Shown one piece after another: positions 25,175 to 33,417 of a stretch of 64,000 bases of DNA. The DNA is from Anabaena sp. WA102 (GTDB taxonomy: Bacteria; Cyanobacteriota; Cyanobacteriia; Cyanobacteriales; Nostocaceae), in the NCBI RefSeq assembly GCF_001277295.1, contig NZ_CP011456.1:4530001-4594000 (forward strand), in the 5' to 3' direction. The translations under genes and the position numbers were made by a program. The notes under the pieces are model-generated. The model saw only the letters and a program-made list of their open reading frames with translations, searched no databases and was not told the origin of the DNA. Each line of letters begins with the position of its first letter. The stretch's first letter is position 1.

Positions 25175-26289
25175 TTCTGTGTCAAGATAAAGAGATATTA
25201 GAACAAGTAAAACAGTGGTTAATCAAGGGTTTACAAGCTGGTGTGGGTTCTCAGGTTAACACAGGTTATGGTCAACTAAATCCCGCAGGTAAACTTGAGA
25301 ATAACAGTGAATTTTTCCGGGTTAAATTTATTATAGAAGGTCAATTAATTCACGGGCAGCAGAAGTTTAGAAATATTAATCAACCTTATAGAATAGCTAA
25401 TAATGGAAACATAAGAACGGAAACAATTAATCATCCAGAAGTCCGCCCGGTTGCTTTTAAATCAATGTTACGTTATTGGTTTAGAACTTTTGCACTAGGA
25501 ATTTTAGAGACTGGACAAGTTCAAGAATGGGAAAATAAAATCTTTGGTGGGATTAATCCTAGTAAACAATATGGTTGGTTAATGGTTAGAGTTTTAGAAG
25601 GAAGAATTACCCAAAAAGAAGCCCAGCATAAGAATGATCAATGTGGTGAACAAGAGGGAATTTTAACATTAAATTACTCACCAGGAATACCGCAAGATAA
25701 CCAGGATAATTTACAGAAATTAATCAAAAATCTGACTTGGTTAATGTTTCATTTAGGTGGTATTGGTCAAGGTGCAAGAAGACCTTGTTATTCTCGTAAA
25801 ACCCGCCCTTATGCCCCTTGGTGGCGTGGGTCTACTTTAATACCTGATAGTAAAGATTCATTTTGGGAATTACCGGAAACTACACATCATTTTCAGAAAT
25901 TATTCCGACAAAGAATAGAAGCATTTTATCAAGCATTGCAAGGGTTAGGTATTAATTTAAATTATCGGCAGATCAGGAATTGTGGAATAGTTAGAAATAA
26001 CCAATGGACAGAAGCTATTGATGCTAATTGTCGGATAATTGTTTGTTCTGGAAATGAAAATTTTGGTAAACCTTATGCTTTATCAGTATTGCATAGTGAA
26101 GAATTGAAATTCAATGGTAATTATGATGGTAATCTTTGCGGAAAAGTAGGTAGAGAAGTTAAACCTTCGCCTATATGGATTACAGACTTAGGTGATTACC
26201 AAGTAGTAACAGTATTTGGCGCTAATGCAGATCCTCGTCAAAAATATTTAGAAACATTACAAAATAAAGTTCAAATCTTCCCACTATGA
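25175..26289 (+). pseudogene. cmr6-cmr1 fusion, 5' end removed by the IS
   Basis: The frame is open from the IS end: FLCQDKEILEQVKQWLIKGL is followed by QAGVGSQVNTGYGQL, which is the C-terminal glycine-rich signature of Cmr6. Without a stop it runs on into a Cmr1-like RAMP: FRVKFIIEGQLIHGQQKF, RPVAFKSMLRYWFRTFALG and GGIGQGARRPCYSRKTRPY. Only about 35-40 residues of Cmr6 remain; some 200 would be expected. No ATG lies in the Cmr6 part. The first plausible start is the GTG at 25243 inside the glycine motif, so an intact Cmr1 part might still be translated. The stop overlaps the next gene by 4 bases (ATGA). Confidence 0.78.
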
Positions 26290-27812
26290 AAACCACAAAT
26301 AACACAAATCAAGTTAGTACATTAATCATCACCGTAGGAACTCGACAAATAGGATGGCGGTGTAAAGATGGTATCATTCGTTCCTTTGGTGCAGATGGTA
26401 ATATTAGTTATCCTAAGCATATCAACGAACTCTACCAAGAACTAGGAATAGAACGCGGTAAACATCAAGATGAAGATGGTAAAACCTATCCTTGGAGTGG
26501 TCGAGATTTAGGTCAACGTTATTATGAATACTGTAAAGAATGGTTAGGTGGCGATTTTAGTAATGTTGAATTATTATTAGATAAAATTGTGATTGAAGGA
26601 GGAGTAAACCAAGGTTTAAAACATATTATTTTATGGGGAACAGACCAACCAGAAAGTATTACTTGGAACTTTCGCCGATTAGATACTTTATGGTTAGCAG
26701 AATTAATGAAAGGAAAAATTAAAAGTTTATTTCCTGATGTTAGAGTTGATATTCACTCACCAAAAATTAATGCTGGTAATAGTGATGAAATCCGAGAAGA
26801 ATTAGAACAACTGGTTTTAAAAGAAGCTATAAGTATTAACGAAAATCAAGAATTTATTCTATGGATACAAACTAAAGGATGTACCCCTGTCATTGCTTCT
26901 AATGTAGAAATATGTGCAGCCGCTTTAGTACGTCAATATCAAGTATTTAATGCTAGTCCTAATGAACCAAAGGAGTTTTTCACCACTTTAGAAAATGGTT
27001 TAGTTACTGCTAATCATTCCCAAACTTTCAGTTTAATTTCTATGGCTGAATATTTTTGGTCACTAGAAAAAGTAAAAATTCAGTCTGCTTGGGAACGGGG
27101 AGATTTTTCAGAAGCACAAATTTGGCTGAAAGTCCATCAACATCGTCATCCAGTATTATATAAATTAGCAGGGTTTTTAGCACAATATAGTAATTGGGAA
27201 TCTAATAAAGATTTTTACCAAAAACTCAAAGATTGGGTGAGTTCTAAGGATGCATCTAAATTAGTCAATGCAGAACAAGTTGAAAATTGGAAAACCCAAC
27301 TGCAAAAGCTGCAAGATGACAAAATTACTAATTTATGGGAGTCTACCCTGATATTAGAATTAGCATTAAATCGGGAAAACTACACCACAGCATTTATTCA
27401 ATTCGTGCAGATTTTAGAACAATTATTATATCTGCAATCTATCAATCAAAAATGGTATGTCAAAGGTTGGATAGTTAATCATCAAGATGAGGCTACCCTA
27501 CAACAATTAATGCAAGGTTGGTGTATTTACAAAAAATTCAAAGAAGATAATAAATGGTCAAAATTAATGACCGATATTAGGAAAAAGCGCAACACAATTA
27601 TTCATGATGGCGAATCTATAACTTCAACGAAAATTAGCTATCTTTGGGCTAACAATGGATTTGACGGAGTTAAGATACCAACAACACCAGAAATCATTAA
27701 AAAGCTGATGATGGGACTACTCAAGGAAGTTAGCACTCCCCCCAATCTCAACAATCTATTAATGCGCTCTTTGTATCAATGGGGATTGCAATACTTAGAA
27801 GATACAATTTAA
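26286..27812 (+). CDS. CARF-HEPN ancillary ribonuclease (Csm6/Csx1-like)
   Basis: A 508-aa protein. The N-terminal 220 residues look like a CARF domain: STLIITVGTRQIGW (about 11-24), HIILWGTDQPES and FILWIQTKGCTPVIAS are the Rossmann-type strands expected to bind cyclic oligoadenylate. The C-terminal region is helical and ends in a HEPN RNase motif R-x4-H, RNTIIH at Arg435-His440. Such proteins degrade RNA non-specifically when Cas10 makes cOA. It is translationally coupled to the cmr1 remnant and is last in the operon. The exact subfamily (Csx1, Csm6 or the TIGR02710 group) cannot be decided by eye. Confidence 0.85.
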   Translation: MKTTNNTNQVSTLIITVGTRQIGWRCKDGIIRSFGADGNISYPKHINELYQELGIERGKHQDEDGKTYPWSGRDLGQRYYEYCKEWLGGDFSNVELLLDKIVIEGGVNQGLKHIILWGTDQPESITWNFRRLDTLWLAELMKGKIKSLFPDVRVDIHSPKINAGNSDEIREELEQLVLKEAISINENQEFILWIQTKGCTPVIASNVEICAAALVRQYQVFNASPNEPKEFFTTLENGLVTANHSQTFSLISMAEYFWSLEKVKIQSAWERGDFSEAQIWLKVHQHRHPVLYKLAGFLAQYSNWESNKDFYQKLKDWVSSKDASKLVNAEQVENWKTQLQKLQDDKITNLWESTLILELALNRENYTTAFIQFVQILEQLLYLQSINQKWYVKGWIVNHQDEATLQQLMQGWCIYKKFKEDNKWSKLMTDIRKKRNTIIHDGESITSTKISYLWANNGFDGVKIPTTPEIIKKLMMGLLKEVSTPPNLNNLLMRSLYQWGLQYLEDTI

Positions 27813-27928
27813 CCAATAATTGAGCGATCGCCCATACATCAGAGCCAAACAGTTAACCGTTGGGAAAATAGGCATTTTCAACCTTCACCTATTGCTATGA
27901 AGTTGATGCAACAAAAGCTTCAAAAATC

Positions 27929-28040
27929 GGCGTTGCTGAATCGAGGTATGAAATTTCCAAATTGAACCTTTAAAAATCTTACCTTTGCGTCTTTGCGCCT
28001 TTGCGTGAGACTAAAATTCATACCCTTAATCAGCAACGCC
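27929..28040. mobile_element. MITE family 3, copy 1 (112 bp)
   Basis: Ends GGCGTTGCTGA and TCAGCAACGCC are perfect 11-bp inverted repeats, flanked by an 8-bp direct repeat CAAAAATC (27921-27928, 28041-28048). The interior is almost identical to 33010-33121, including CTTTGCGTCTTTGCGCCTTT. It lies in the 396-bp gap between the CARF-HEPN gene and the amidase gene. The rest of the gap shows no gene; just before the amidase ATG is a CCCATTACCCATTACC word repeat. Confidence 0.85.
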
Positions 28041-28208
28041 CAAAAATCCTGCTAAATTCAGAGGGAACAGAAAAAACTCATGTTTTTGAAAAGATGGAAA
28101 TAATGGGACTGTTTTTTCAGACTAAGCATCTTTTTTTTGACTGAAGCTCTAAACTGGTGAAAATGAGTGTTTATTACCCATTACCCATTACCTGTTCCCT
28201 TTTTTGCA

Positions 28209-29600
28209 ATGAATAACAATGATTTAGCTTTTACTCCGGCTTTAGAGTTAGCACAATTAATCCGTCTACGGGAAGTGTCGCCGTTGGAGTTGGTGGAAGT
28301 ATATTTGGAAAGAATTGAACGCTTAAATCCTCAATTGGGGAGCTATTTTACAGTTACGGCAGATTTAGCGATCGCTGATGCTACAAATAAAACAGAATTA
28401 CTAACTACAACTTCAGAATTACCGCCGTTTTTTGGTGTGCCAATTTCTATTAAAGACTTAAGTGCAGTTGCAGGTGTTACTTGTACTTATGGAAATCCAG
28501 CACTGTTAAACAATATTGCCAATCATGATGATGGCGTGGTGACGAAAATTAAACAAGCGGGATTTATTATTCTGGGTAAAACCGCAACTTCTGAATTAGG
28601 TTCTTATCCTTACAGCGAACCTATGGGATTTCCCCCAGCCAGAAACCCTTGGAATTTGGCATATACTCCAGGTGGTTCTAGTGGTGGTGCAGCGGCATCG
28701 GTAGCAGCAGGATTAAGTGCGATCGCTCAAGGTTCAGATGGTGGTGGTTCGGTGCGTGGTCCGGCGGCTTGTTGTGGTGTTGTGGGCATCAAACCAGCCA
28801 GGGGAAGAGTTTCTAAAGCCCCTGTAGGCGATCGCTTGGGGGGCATCGCTGTTGATGGTCCCCTTGCCCGCACAGTGGCGGATGCAGCCGCTATGTTAGA
28901 TGTAATCTCTGGCTATGTCACTGGTGATCCTTATTGGCTACCAGATCCCCAACCATCATTTCTGTCTGCAACTCAAGTTAAATTAGATCCTTTAAAAATC
29001 GCTTTTAGTACCAATATTCTCCCCTTTGGAGAAGCTGACGCTAACTGTCAACAAGGAGTATTTAAAACCGTCGAGTTATTGGCACAATTTGGACATCAAG
29101 TTGAGGAAAAATACCCAGATTTTAGCAATTTAATCGAACCATTTAAAGTAGTTTGGCAAGCGGGAATCGCAGCAGCGGGAATCCCGTCACCAGCTTTGCA
29201 ACCTTTGAACCAATGGTTATTCGCCAAAAGCGGTTCTGTGGCTGAATATCTGCAAGCACTTTCCCAAATGCAAATAGTCTCTCGGCAAATTATCGCCTTT
29301 TTTGATACTGTAGATGTATTGGTATTACCAGTTTATTTACATTCTCCCATTCGCGTCGGTGAATGGGCAGATTTGAGTCCAGAAGAGACATTCGCCAAAA
29401 TTGTCCACTGGGTCGCGCCTTGTCCTGTCGCAAATGCTACCGGATTACCTGCGATCGCTCTTCCCGTCGGTTTTGATAGCAATGGTTTACCCCTGAGTGT
29501 ACAGCTAATTGGTAAACCTGCGGCTGAGTCTACCCTCATTAGTCTAGCAGCCCAATTAGAAGCCGCTAACCCTTGGATTCAACACCAGCCATCACTTTAA
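28209..29600 (+). CDS. amidase-signature family hydrolase
   Basis: A 463-aa amidase with the Ser-cisSer-Lys triad: Lys82 (SIKDLS), Ser157 in GGSSGG and nucleophile Ser181 in SDGGGSVRGPA, with the 24-residue Ser-Ser spacing usual for the family. Such enzymes cleave amide bonds of varied substrates; this one cannot be assigned to GatA, because the partner gatB/gatC genes are absent and the length and C-terminus differ. I chose the ATG at 28209 because upstream codons fall in a repeated CATTACC sequence. No operon partner is seen. Confidence 0.88.
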   Translation: MNNNDLAFTPALELAQLIRLREVSPLELVEVYLERIERLNPQLGSYFTVTADLAIADATNKTELLTTTSELPPFFGVPISIKDLSAVAGVTCTYGNPALLNNIANHDDGVVTKIKQAGFIILGKTATSELGSYPYSEPMGFPPARNPWNLAYTPGGSSGGAAASVAAGLSAIAQGSDGGGSVRGPAACCGVVGIKPARGRVSKAPVGDRLGGIAVDGPLARTVADAAAMLDVISGYVTGDPYWLPDPQPSFLSATQVKLDPLKIAFSTNILPFGEADANCQQGVFKTVELLAQFGHQVEEKYPDFSNLIEPFKVVWQAGIAAAGIPSPALQPLNQWLFAKSGSVAEYLQALSQMQIVSRQIIAFFDTVDVLVLPVYLHSPIRVGEWADLSPEETFAKIVHWVAPCPVANATGLPAIALPVGFDSNGLPLSVQLIGKPAAESTLISLAAQLEAANPWIQHQPSL

Positions 29601-29668
29601 GTCAGAATCAGGATTTACAAAATGTCAGAATCAGGATTTACAGGATTTAAAGATTTACAGGATTGTTA

Positions 29669-30005
29669 GAGGGTGTTTGAAAAGTTATGGTTGATGTATC
29701 AAATATTTTTTACCCCACCCTAACCCTCCCCAAAGCATCGGGGAGGGAACTGGATTTTTATTGTTTCCCCCCTTTATAAGGCTATCGTGTACACACAAGT
29801 TAAATTACCCCCCTTAATCCCCCCAAAGCATTGGGGGGAAACTGGAAAAATTAGTTCCCTCCCCAAAGCATCAGGGAGGGTTAGGGTGGGGTAATTTGAG
29901 GAATAATGGTGATTAGATAACTTGTGTGTACACCGTAGCTTTATAAGGGGAAAGGGGGGTAACAATGTGATGAAAATTACGGGATACGACTTTTCAAACA
30001 TCCTC
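29669..30005. mobile_element. nested MITE, outer element
   Basis: GAGGGTGTTTGAAAAGT (29669-29685) and its near-perfect inverted copy (29989-30005, one mismatch) bound 337 bp, with TTA on both sides. Inside are long inverted arms of CCCCACCCTAACCCTCCCC type and a second complete element at 29785-29935. The region from 29601 to 30190 has no gene; its edges carry GTCAGAATCAGGATTT repeats. Confidence 0.65.
29785..29935. mobile_element. nested MITE, inner TA-flanked element
   Basis: Ends TCGTGTACACACAAGTTA and, on the other strand, CGGTGTACACACAAGTTA enclose 151 bp, flanked by TA (29783-29784, 29936-29937). If excised with one TA, the outer element becomes a continuous stretch with CTTTATAAGG words on each side. 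A TA target again suggests IS630/Tc1-type mobilisation, with termini unrelated to the family around cas1. Confidence 0.65.
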
Positions 30006-30018
30006 TTATCCATAAAAT

Positions 30019-30188
30019 AATCTCAAAAAACAGAAAGTTAGTAAATATTTCCATATTCAATCCTGTTAATCTTTCAATCCTGAGTATCCTGATTCAGACA
30101 TAGAAACGATCTAAAAAACAGAAAGTTGGCAAATATTTCCATATTCAATCCTGTTAATCCTTCAATCCTGAGCATCCTGATTCAGACA
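30019..30188. repeat. tandem direct repeat, two copies of about 83 bp
   Basis: The two copies (about 30019-30101 and 30107-30188) share AAAAAACAGAAAGTT, AAATATTTCCATATTCAATC and ATCCTGATTCAGACAT with only a few differences. The unit is the inverted form of the GTCAGAATCAGGATTTACAG repeats at 29601-29660. It abuts the 3' end of the next hypothetical gene. Confidence 0.75.
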
Positions 30189-30190
30189 TT

Positions 30191-30676
30191 TTAACTAGCC
30201 AGTTTTGCCTGTTCACGAGCATCAACAACCAAAACTAAACAAAGTGCTGCAACTGCTTTTTCCCATTCTTCACGCACCTTTTCATCTTCCACACCATCAA
30301 ACAAACCCACCAACCGGGGAACAGCTTGTTCTAAAGCTGCGTGGGGAACGGGACGGTGTAATTCAACCAGATGACTGATACTTTCCTGATTATTAAGAAA
30401 ACCAACTACCCATTTTGTTGTATGGTCTGGACTATCAGGAACATTCTGAACACCTAATTCATTTTTTAGCCAATCATAAAAAAGTGGTAAATGTTCAGAT
30501 AAAACTGCACCGGCTGTGGGTAAGGTTTTTTTGAGTAAGCTAATATCTAAACTGTCTAATTCTTGTTTTAAAGCCGGTGAATTCAGCACCTCATTTAAGG
30601 GTGTGGAAAGTATTGCTTCTATTTCCGATTCCGAAAAATCTAACTTTTCGGTGAAAGTTGCAATTAAAGATTTCAT
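30191..30676 (-). CDS. hypothetical helical protein
   Basis: A 161-aa, probably all-helical soluble protein (MKSLIATFTEKLDFSESEIE at the start, HLPLFYDWLKNELGV in the middle, and C-terminal EEWEKAVAALCLVLVVDARE). I do not recognise the family. I chose the ATG at 30676 because GGAG lies about 8 bases upstream; an in-frame GTG three codons earlier is also possible. Acidic, no signal peptide. Its neighbours are unrelated (repeats on one side, sbtB-like on the other). Confidence 0.6.
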   Translation of the reverse strand: MKSLIATFTEKLDFSESEIEAILSTPLNEVLNSPALKQELDSLDISLLKKTLPTAGAVLSEHLPLFYDWLKNELGVQNVPDSPDHTTKWVVGFLNNQESISHLVELHRPVPHAALEQAVPRLVGLFDGVEDEKVREEWEKAVAALCLVLVVDAREQAKLAS

Positions 30677-30843
30677 TTTGTACACTCCAGAGATTATTCT
30701 CTAATCTGTACAATGATTATAGTAATGTAGGGTTATAACCTATTACCGGGTAATCCTGCATCTATTTCCTTTGTACCGGAGCATTCGCCAAAATTCATCG
30801 AAAAATTAGATTTTATTTGCTAATTGTTATTTACAAAAGTTAA

Positions 30844-31137
30844 TTAATCTACGATTGATTTAACATCAGCAGCAATACATACACCACCATATTTTTTGAT
30901 GATTGGTCGAACAGCTTCAGCTATTTGCCGTTCTTGTTCTTCATTGCAAATAGTCATTACATAACCATTGGTAAGTGCATGACCTTCTAAATCGTCAATA
31001 ACTCGACCTCTGTATCCCTTACCTGTGACATCCTCAATAATTGTATATCCAGAAACACCTATATGATCTAGAATTTTTAACACCTTTTGTAGTTCTAAAG
31101 AATTGATAATTATTTCGACTTTTTTGAAAACTTGCAC
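30844..31137 (-). CDS. sbtB: PII-like protein, SbtB type
   Basis: A 97-aa PII-superfamily protein: FKKVEIIINSLELQKVLKIL, then SGYTIIEDVTGKGYRGRV, with T-loop-like DDLEGHALTNGY and a C-terminal strand. It follows sbtA by 4 bp on the same strand, so it fits the adenine-nucleotide-sensing partner that inhibits the bicarbonate transporter SbtA. Unlike Synechocystis SbtB, it ends in AADVKSIVD and lacks a Cys-containing C-terminal hairpin. The gene name rests mainly on context. Confidence 0.8.
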   Translation of the reverse strand: MQVFKKVEIIINSLELQKVLKILDHIGVSGYTIIEDVTGKGYRGRVIDDLEGHALTNGYVMTICNEEQERQIAEAVRPIIKKYGGVCIAADVKSIVD

Positions 31138-31141
31138 CTAA

Positions 31142-32137
31142 TTATACTCCTATTGTCTTAATAATGTTGAAATACAAAGGTATACCAACAATAATATTAA
31201 ACGGAAAAGTGATAGCTAAAGCCATAGATACATATAAACTGGGGTTAGCTTCAGGAACAGTCATTCGCATTGCTGCCGGTACGGCAATATAAGAAGCACT
31301 AGCACAAAGTACGGCAAACAAAAGAGCATTTCCTTCAGACATCCCAATTAATTTACTAATAAAGATACCAATAATGGCATTAAATACAGGCATAAAAATG
31401 CCAAAAGCAATCAAGAAAAGACCTGTATTTCTCAAGTCTTTGATTCTTCTAGCAGCTACCATACCCATATCTAGTAAAAAGAATGATAGCACTCCATAGA
31501 ATATATCTTGGGTAAATGGATGTAATTTTTCCCAACCCTTTTCTCCTGTGAGAATTCCCACTATTACACTACCAATGAGGAGAAATACAGAACCATTTAA
31601 AAAGGCTTCTCTTAATACTTCACCCCAAGAAAACTTTTCTGCTTTTCCTTCTCCTTCTCCTGCTTCTAACTGACTTTTAGCAAAGAATCTCACTAAGACA
31701 ATTCCCACAATAATTGCTGGAGATTCCATGAGTGCTAAAGCAGCTACCATGTGTCCACTAGAATCAATATTGAGAACTTTGAGAAAAGATTGAGCCGTAA
31801 TAAAAGTAACGGCACTAATAGAACCATAAGTTGCAGCAATAGCGGCTGCATTATAGGTATCTAGTTTCAGTTTTAAAATGAAAAATGAGTAAATAGGAAC
31901 AACAGAAGCCATGAATATAGCCGCTAAAAGAGTGAGGACAATTTCTGGATTAATGGCACTTTCTTCAATTTCATATCCACCCTTAAAACCAATTGCGAGT
32001 AGCAGGTAAAGGGAAAATAATTTGGGTAATGGTTGGGGAATTTCCAAATCAGATTGCAGAAAAATCGCCAGCATTCCTAAAAAGAAGAATAACACTGGCG
32101 GGTTTAAAATGTTGGACAATAGGGGGCTAGAATTCAT
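31142..32137 (-). CDS. sbtA: sodium-dependent bicarbonate transporter SbtA
   Basis: A 331-aa membrane protein of the SbtA/DUF897 family with about ten hydrophobic segments in two inverted halves. Landmarks are NPPVLFFFLGMLAIFLQSDL, LLAIGFKGGYEI, YGSISAVTFITAQSFL, MESPAIIVGI and AAMRMTVPEANPSLYVSMAL. It imports HCO3- with Na+ as part of the carbon-concentrating mechanism, at the plasma membrane. The cytoplasmic linker between the halves is short (GEGEGKAEKFSWGE). It is co-transcribed with the sbtB-like gene. Confidence 0.9.
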   Translation of the reverse strand: MNSSPLLSNILNPPVLFFFLGMLAIFLQSDLEIPQPLPKLFSLYLLLAIGFKGGYEIEESAINPEIVLTLLAAIFMASVVPIYSFFILKLKLDTYNAAAIAATYGSISAVTFITAQSFLKVLNIDSSGHMVAALALMESPAIIVGIVLVRFFAKSQLEAGEGEGKAEKFSWGEVLREAFLNGSVFLLIGSVIVGILTGEKGWEKLHPFTQDIFYGVLSFFLLDMGMVAARRIKDLRNTGLFLIAFGIFMPVFNAIIGIFISKLIGMSEGNALLFAVLCASASYIAVPAAMRMTVPEANPSLYVSMALAITFPFNIIVGIPLYFNIIKTIGV

Positions 32138-32181
32138 TTTTTATTAATTTGATTCTGAGTTCGTAATTTTATATTTCAGGC

Positions 32182-32340
32182 TTAACTTTCCAATATACCT
32201 GCTGATATAGTATTTTGTAAATGGGTAGCATAATTATTAATAATTTTAACTGCGTGAACTTCATTTGCGTCGTAGCGTTTATAAAGCGTGCTAAGGACAT
32301 ATTGATATTCGCAAAAAACTTTTCCAGGGTCTTCTAGGAC
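32182..32340 (-). pseudogene. possible remnant of an unknown gene
   Basis: The minus strand reads 52 codons without a stop (VLEDPGKVFCEYQYVLSTLY, then KRYDANEVHAVKIINNYA, ending GILES and stop), with protein-like composition but no start codon and a stop just upstream. I cannot name the family. It lies in the 386-bp gap upstream of sbtA; nothing else is seen there. Confidence 0.3.
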
Positions 32341-32647
32341 TTATTTAAGGAAGCAGGAATAAGTATATATAACTCTGAATCAAAAATAGGCAGGGGAAAC
32401 GCATCCAGATTCATCCTTTACTGATATAATTAAAATCCATGTACAGTCATGGTTTTGGATTAACAAAAAGGATATTTGATCACAATAAAAGCGGTAAAAC
32501 CAACTAATCTTATTTATCTATTCCTATCCGCAATCATCCACACTCTGGGATTTACTCAAAGGCGTTGATAATCCATCAATACTAATAAGATTCTTCTTTT
32601 GTTGATATTCCTTAACTCCTTTTTCCCCTTTCTTACTAGCCCAATTA

Positions 32648-32773
32648 AGTAGGTGAACAGAAAAATTTAAAGGTATATAACGGTATGTAAAGTTGTCTCA
32701 ATGCGAGATTCTGATTGGGTTTCAGCCATTTTACAAAACGCAATACCCCTCATTTTTATTTTGTTTACCTACT
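32648..32773. mobile_element. TA-MITE, divergent relative of family 1 (126 bp)
   Basis: Ends AGTAGGTGAACAG and TTGTTTACCTACT with TA on both sides (32646-32647, 32774-32775). The length (126 bp) and terminal AGTAGGT match family 1, but the interior is unrelated and has no heptamer repeats. It interrupts the 3' part of the PNPOx-family gene; its first codons supply the premature TAG. Confidence 0.85.
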
Positions 32774-33009
32774 TAACTAAAGTATCTCTTTGTCCTTGAT
32801 ATTCATACAGCGGGACACCAAAACCACAAGAAGTTTGCACTCTTTCAATATCTGCAATAATAATTTGTCGAGTTCCCGGAAGCGGAGGAAATAAAGGATA
32901 AAGAGAATCCCATTCGGGAGAACCCGGTAAAATAGTTTGTCCCTGACCATAAAGACGGAGAATACAAGCAGGTTCTTGAAAAGCGCAAAACATCAAGGTT
33001 ATCCGTCCA

Positions 33010-33121
33010 GGCGTTGCTGAATCGAGGTATGAAATTTCCAAATTGAACCTTTAAAAATCTTACCTTTGCGTCTTTGCGCCTTTGCGTGAGACTAAAATTC
33101 ATACCCTTAATCAGCAACGCC
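33010..33121. mobile_element. MITE family 3, copy 2 (112 bp)
   Basis: Same 11-bp inverted ends (GGCGTTGCTGA) and near-identical interior to 27929-28040. The flanks GGTTATCCGTCCA (32997-33009) and GGTTATTCGTCCA (33122-33134) form a 13-bp direct repeat with one mismatch, a longer target duplication than the 8 bp at the other copy. It splits the PNPOx-family gene. Confidence 0.88.
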
Positions 33122-33417
33122 GGTTATTCGTCCATTTTCCTGCAAGTGAGCAGATGTTTCATTACCACTACCTGTTACGTCTAAATAACCAACTCGGTGG
33201 GGGGAGAGAATCCGAAAACTTTCCAAACCCTTGGGAGAAAGGTTAACATGACCTGTCGAACTTAGCGGTGCTGTGCCGACAAAAAATATTTTTTGATTAA
33301 TAATAAACTTTTGCAGTTCTTCGGTGATTAAATCAAAAAGTTTAGCCATAATTGGTGGATGTTTTTTATAAATTTAGTATTTTATACTATACTAATAAAG
33401 ATTAACTTTTATTGGAA

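Larger units (their letters stand above)
32524..33349 (-). pseudogene. pyridoxamine-phosphate-oxidase family protein, broken by two MITEs
   Basis: Three coding pieces reassemble into one protein. Piece 1 (33349-33122) runs from MAKLFDLITEELQKFIINQK to SAHLQENGRIT. Piece 2 (33009-32774) runs from MFCAFQEPACILRLYGQG to YEYQGQRDTLV. Piece 3 (32647-32524) reads NWASKKGEKGVKEYQQKKNL and ends SVDDCG. The first break is the MITE at 33010-33121 and the second the MITE at 32648-32773. Removing each with one target copy joins NGRIT to LMFCAF and DTLV to NWASKK in frame, about 195 aa in total. The family has a split-barrel FMN-binding fold and unknown substrate. Each visible piece alone would give a truncated protein. 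Confidence 0.88.

Noticed and set aside
19088..26289. Assignment to type III-A or III-D
   Set aside because: Cmr3 start (LTPLDILMLRDAKPF), the Cmr4 pattern and the Cmr6/Cmr1 signatures fit III-B; no Csm or Csx10 features are seen.
32845..33117. 90-codon frame across 33010-33121
   Set aside because: It runs through the family 3 MITE in the wrong frame for the PNPOx gene; the reconstructed gene explains the region better.
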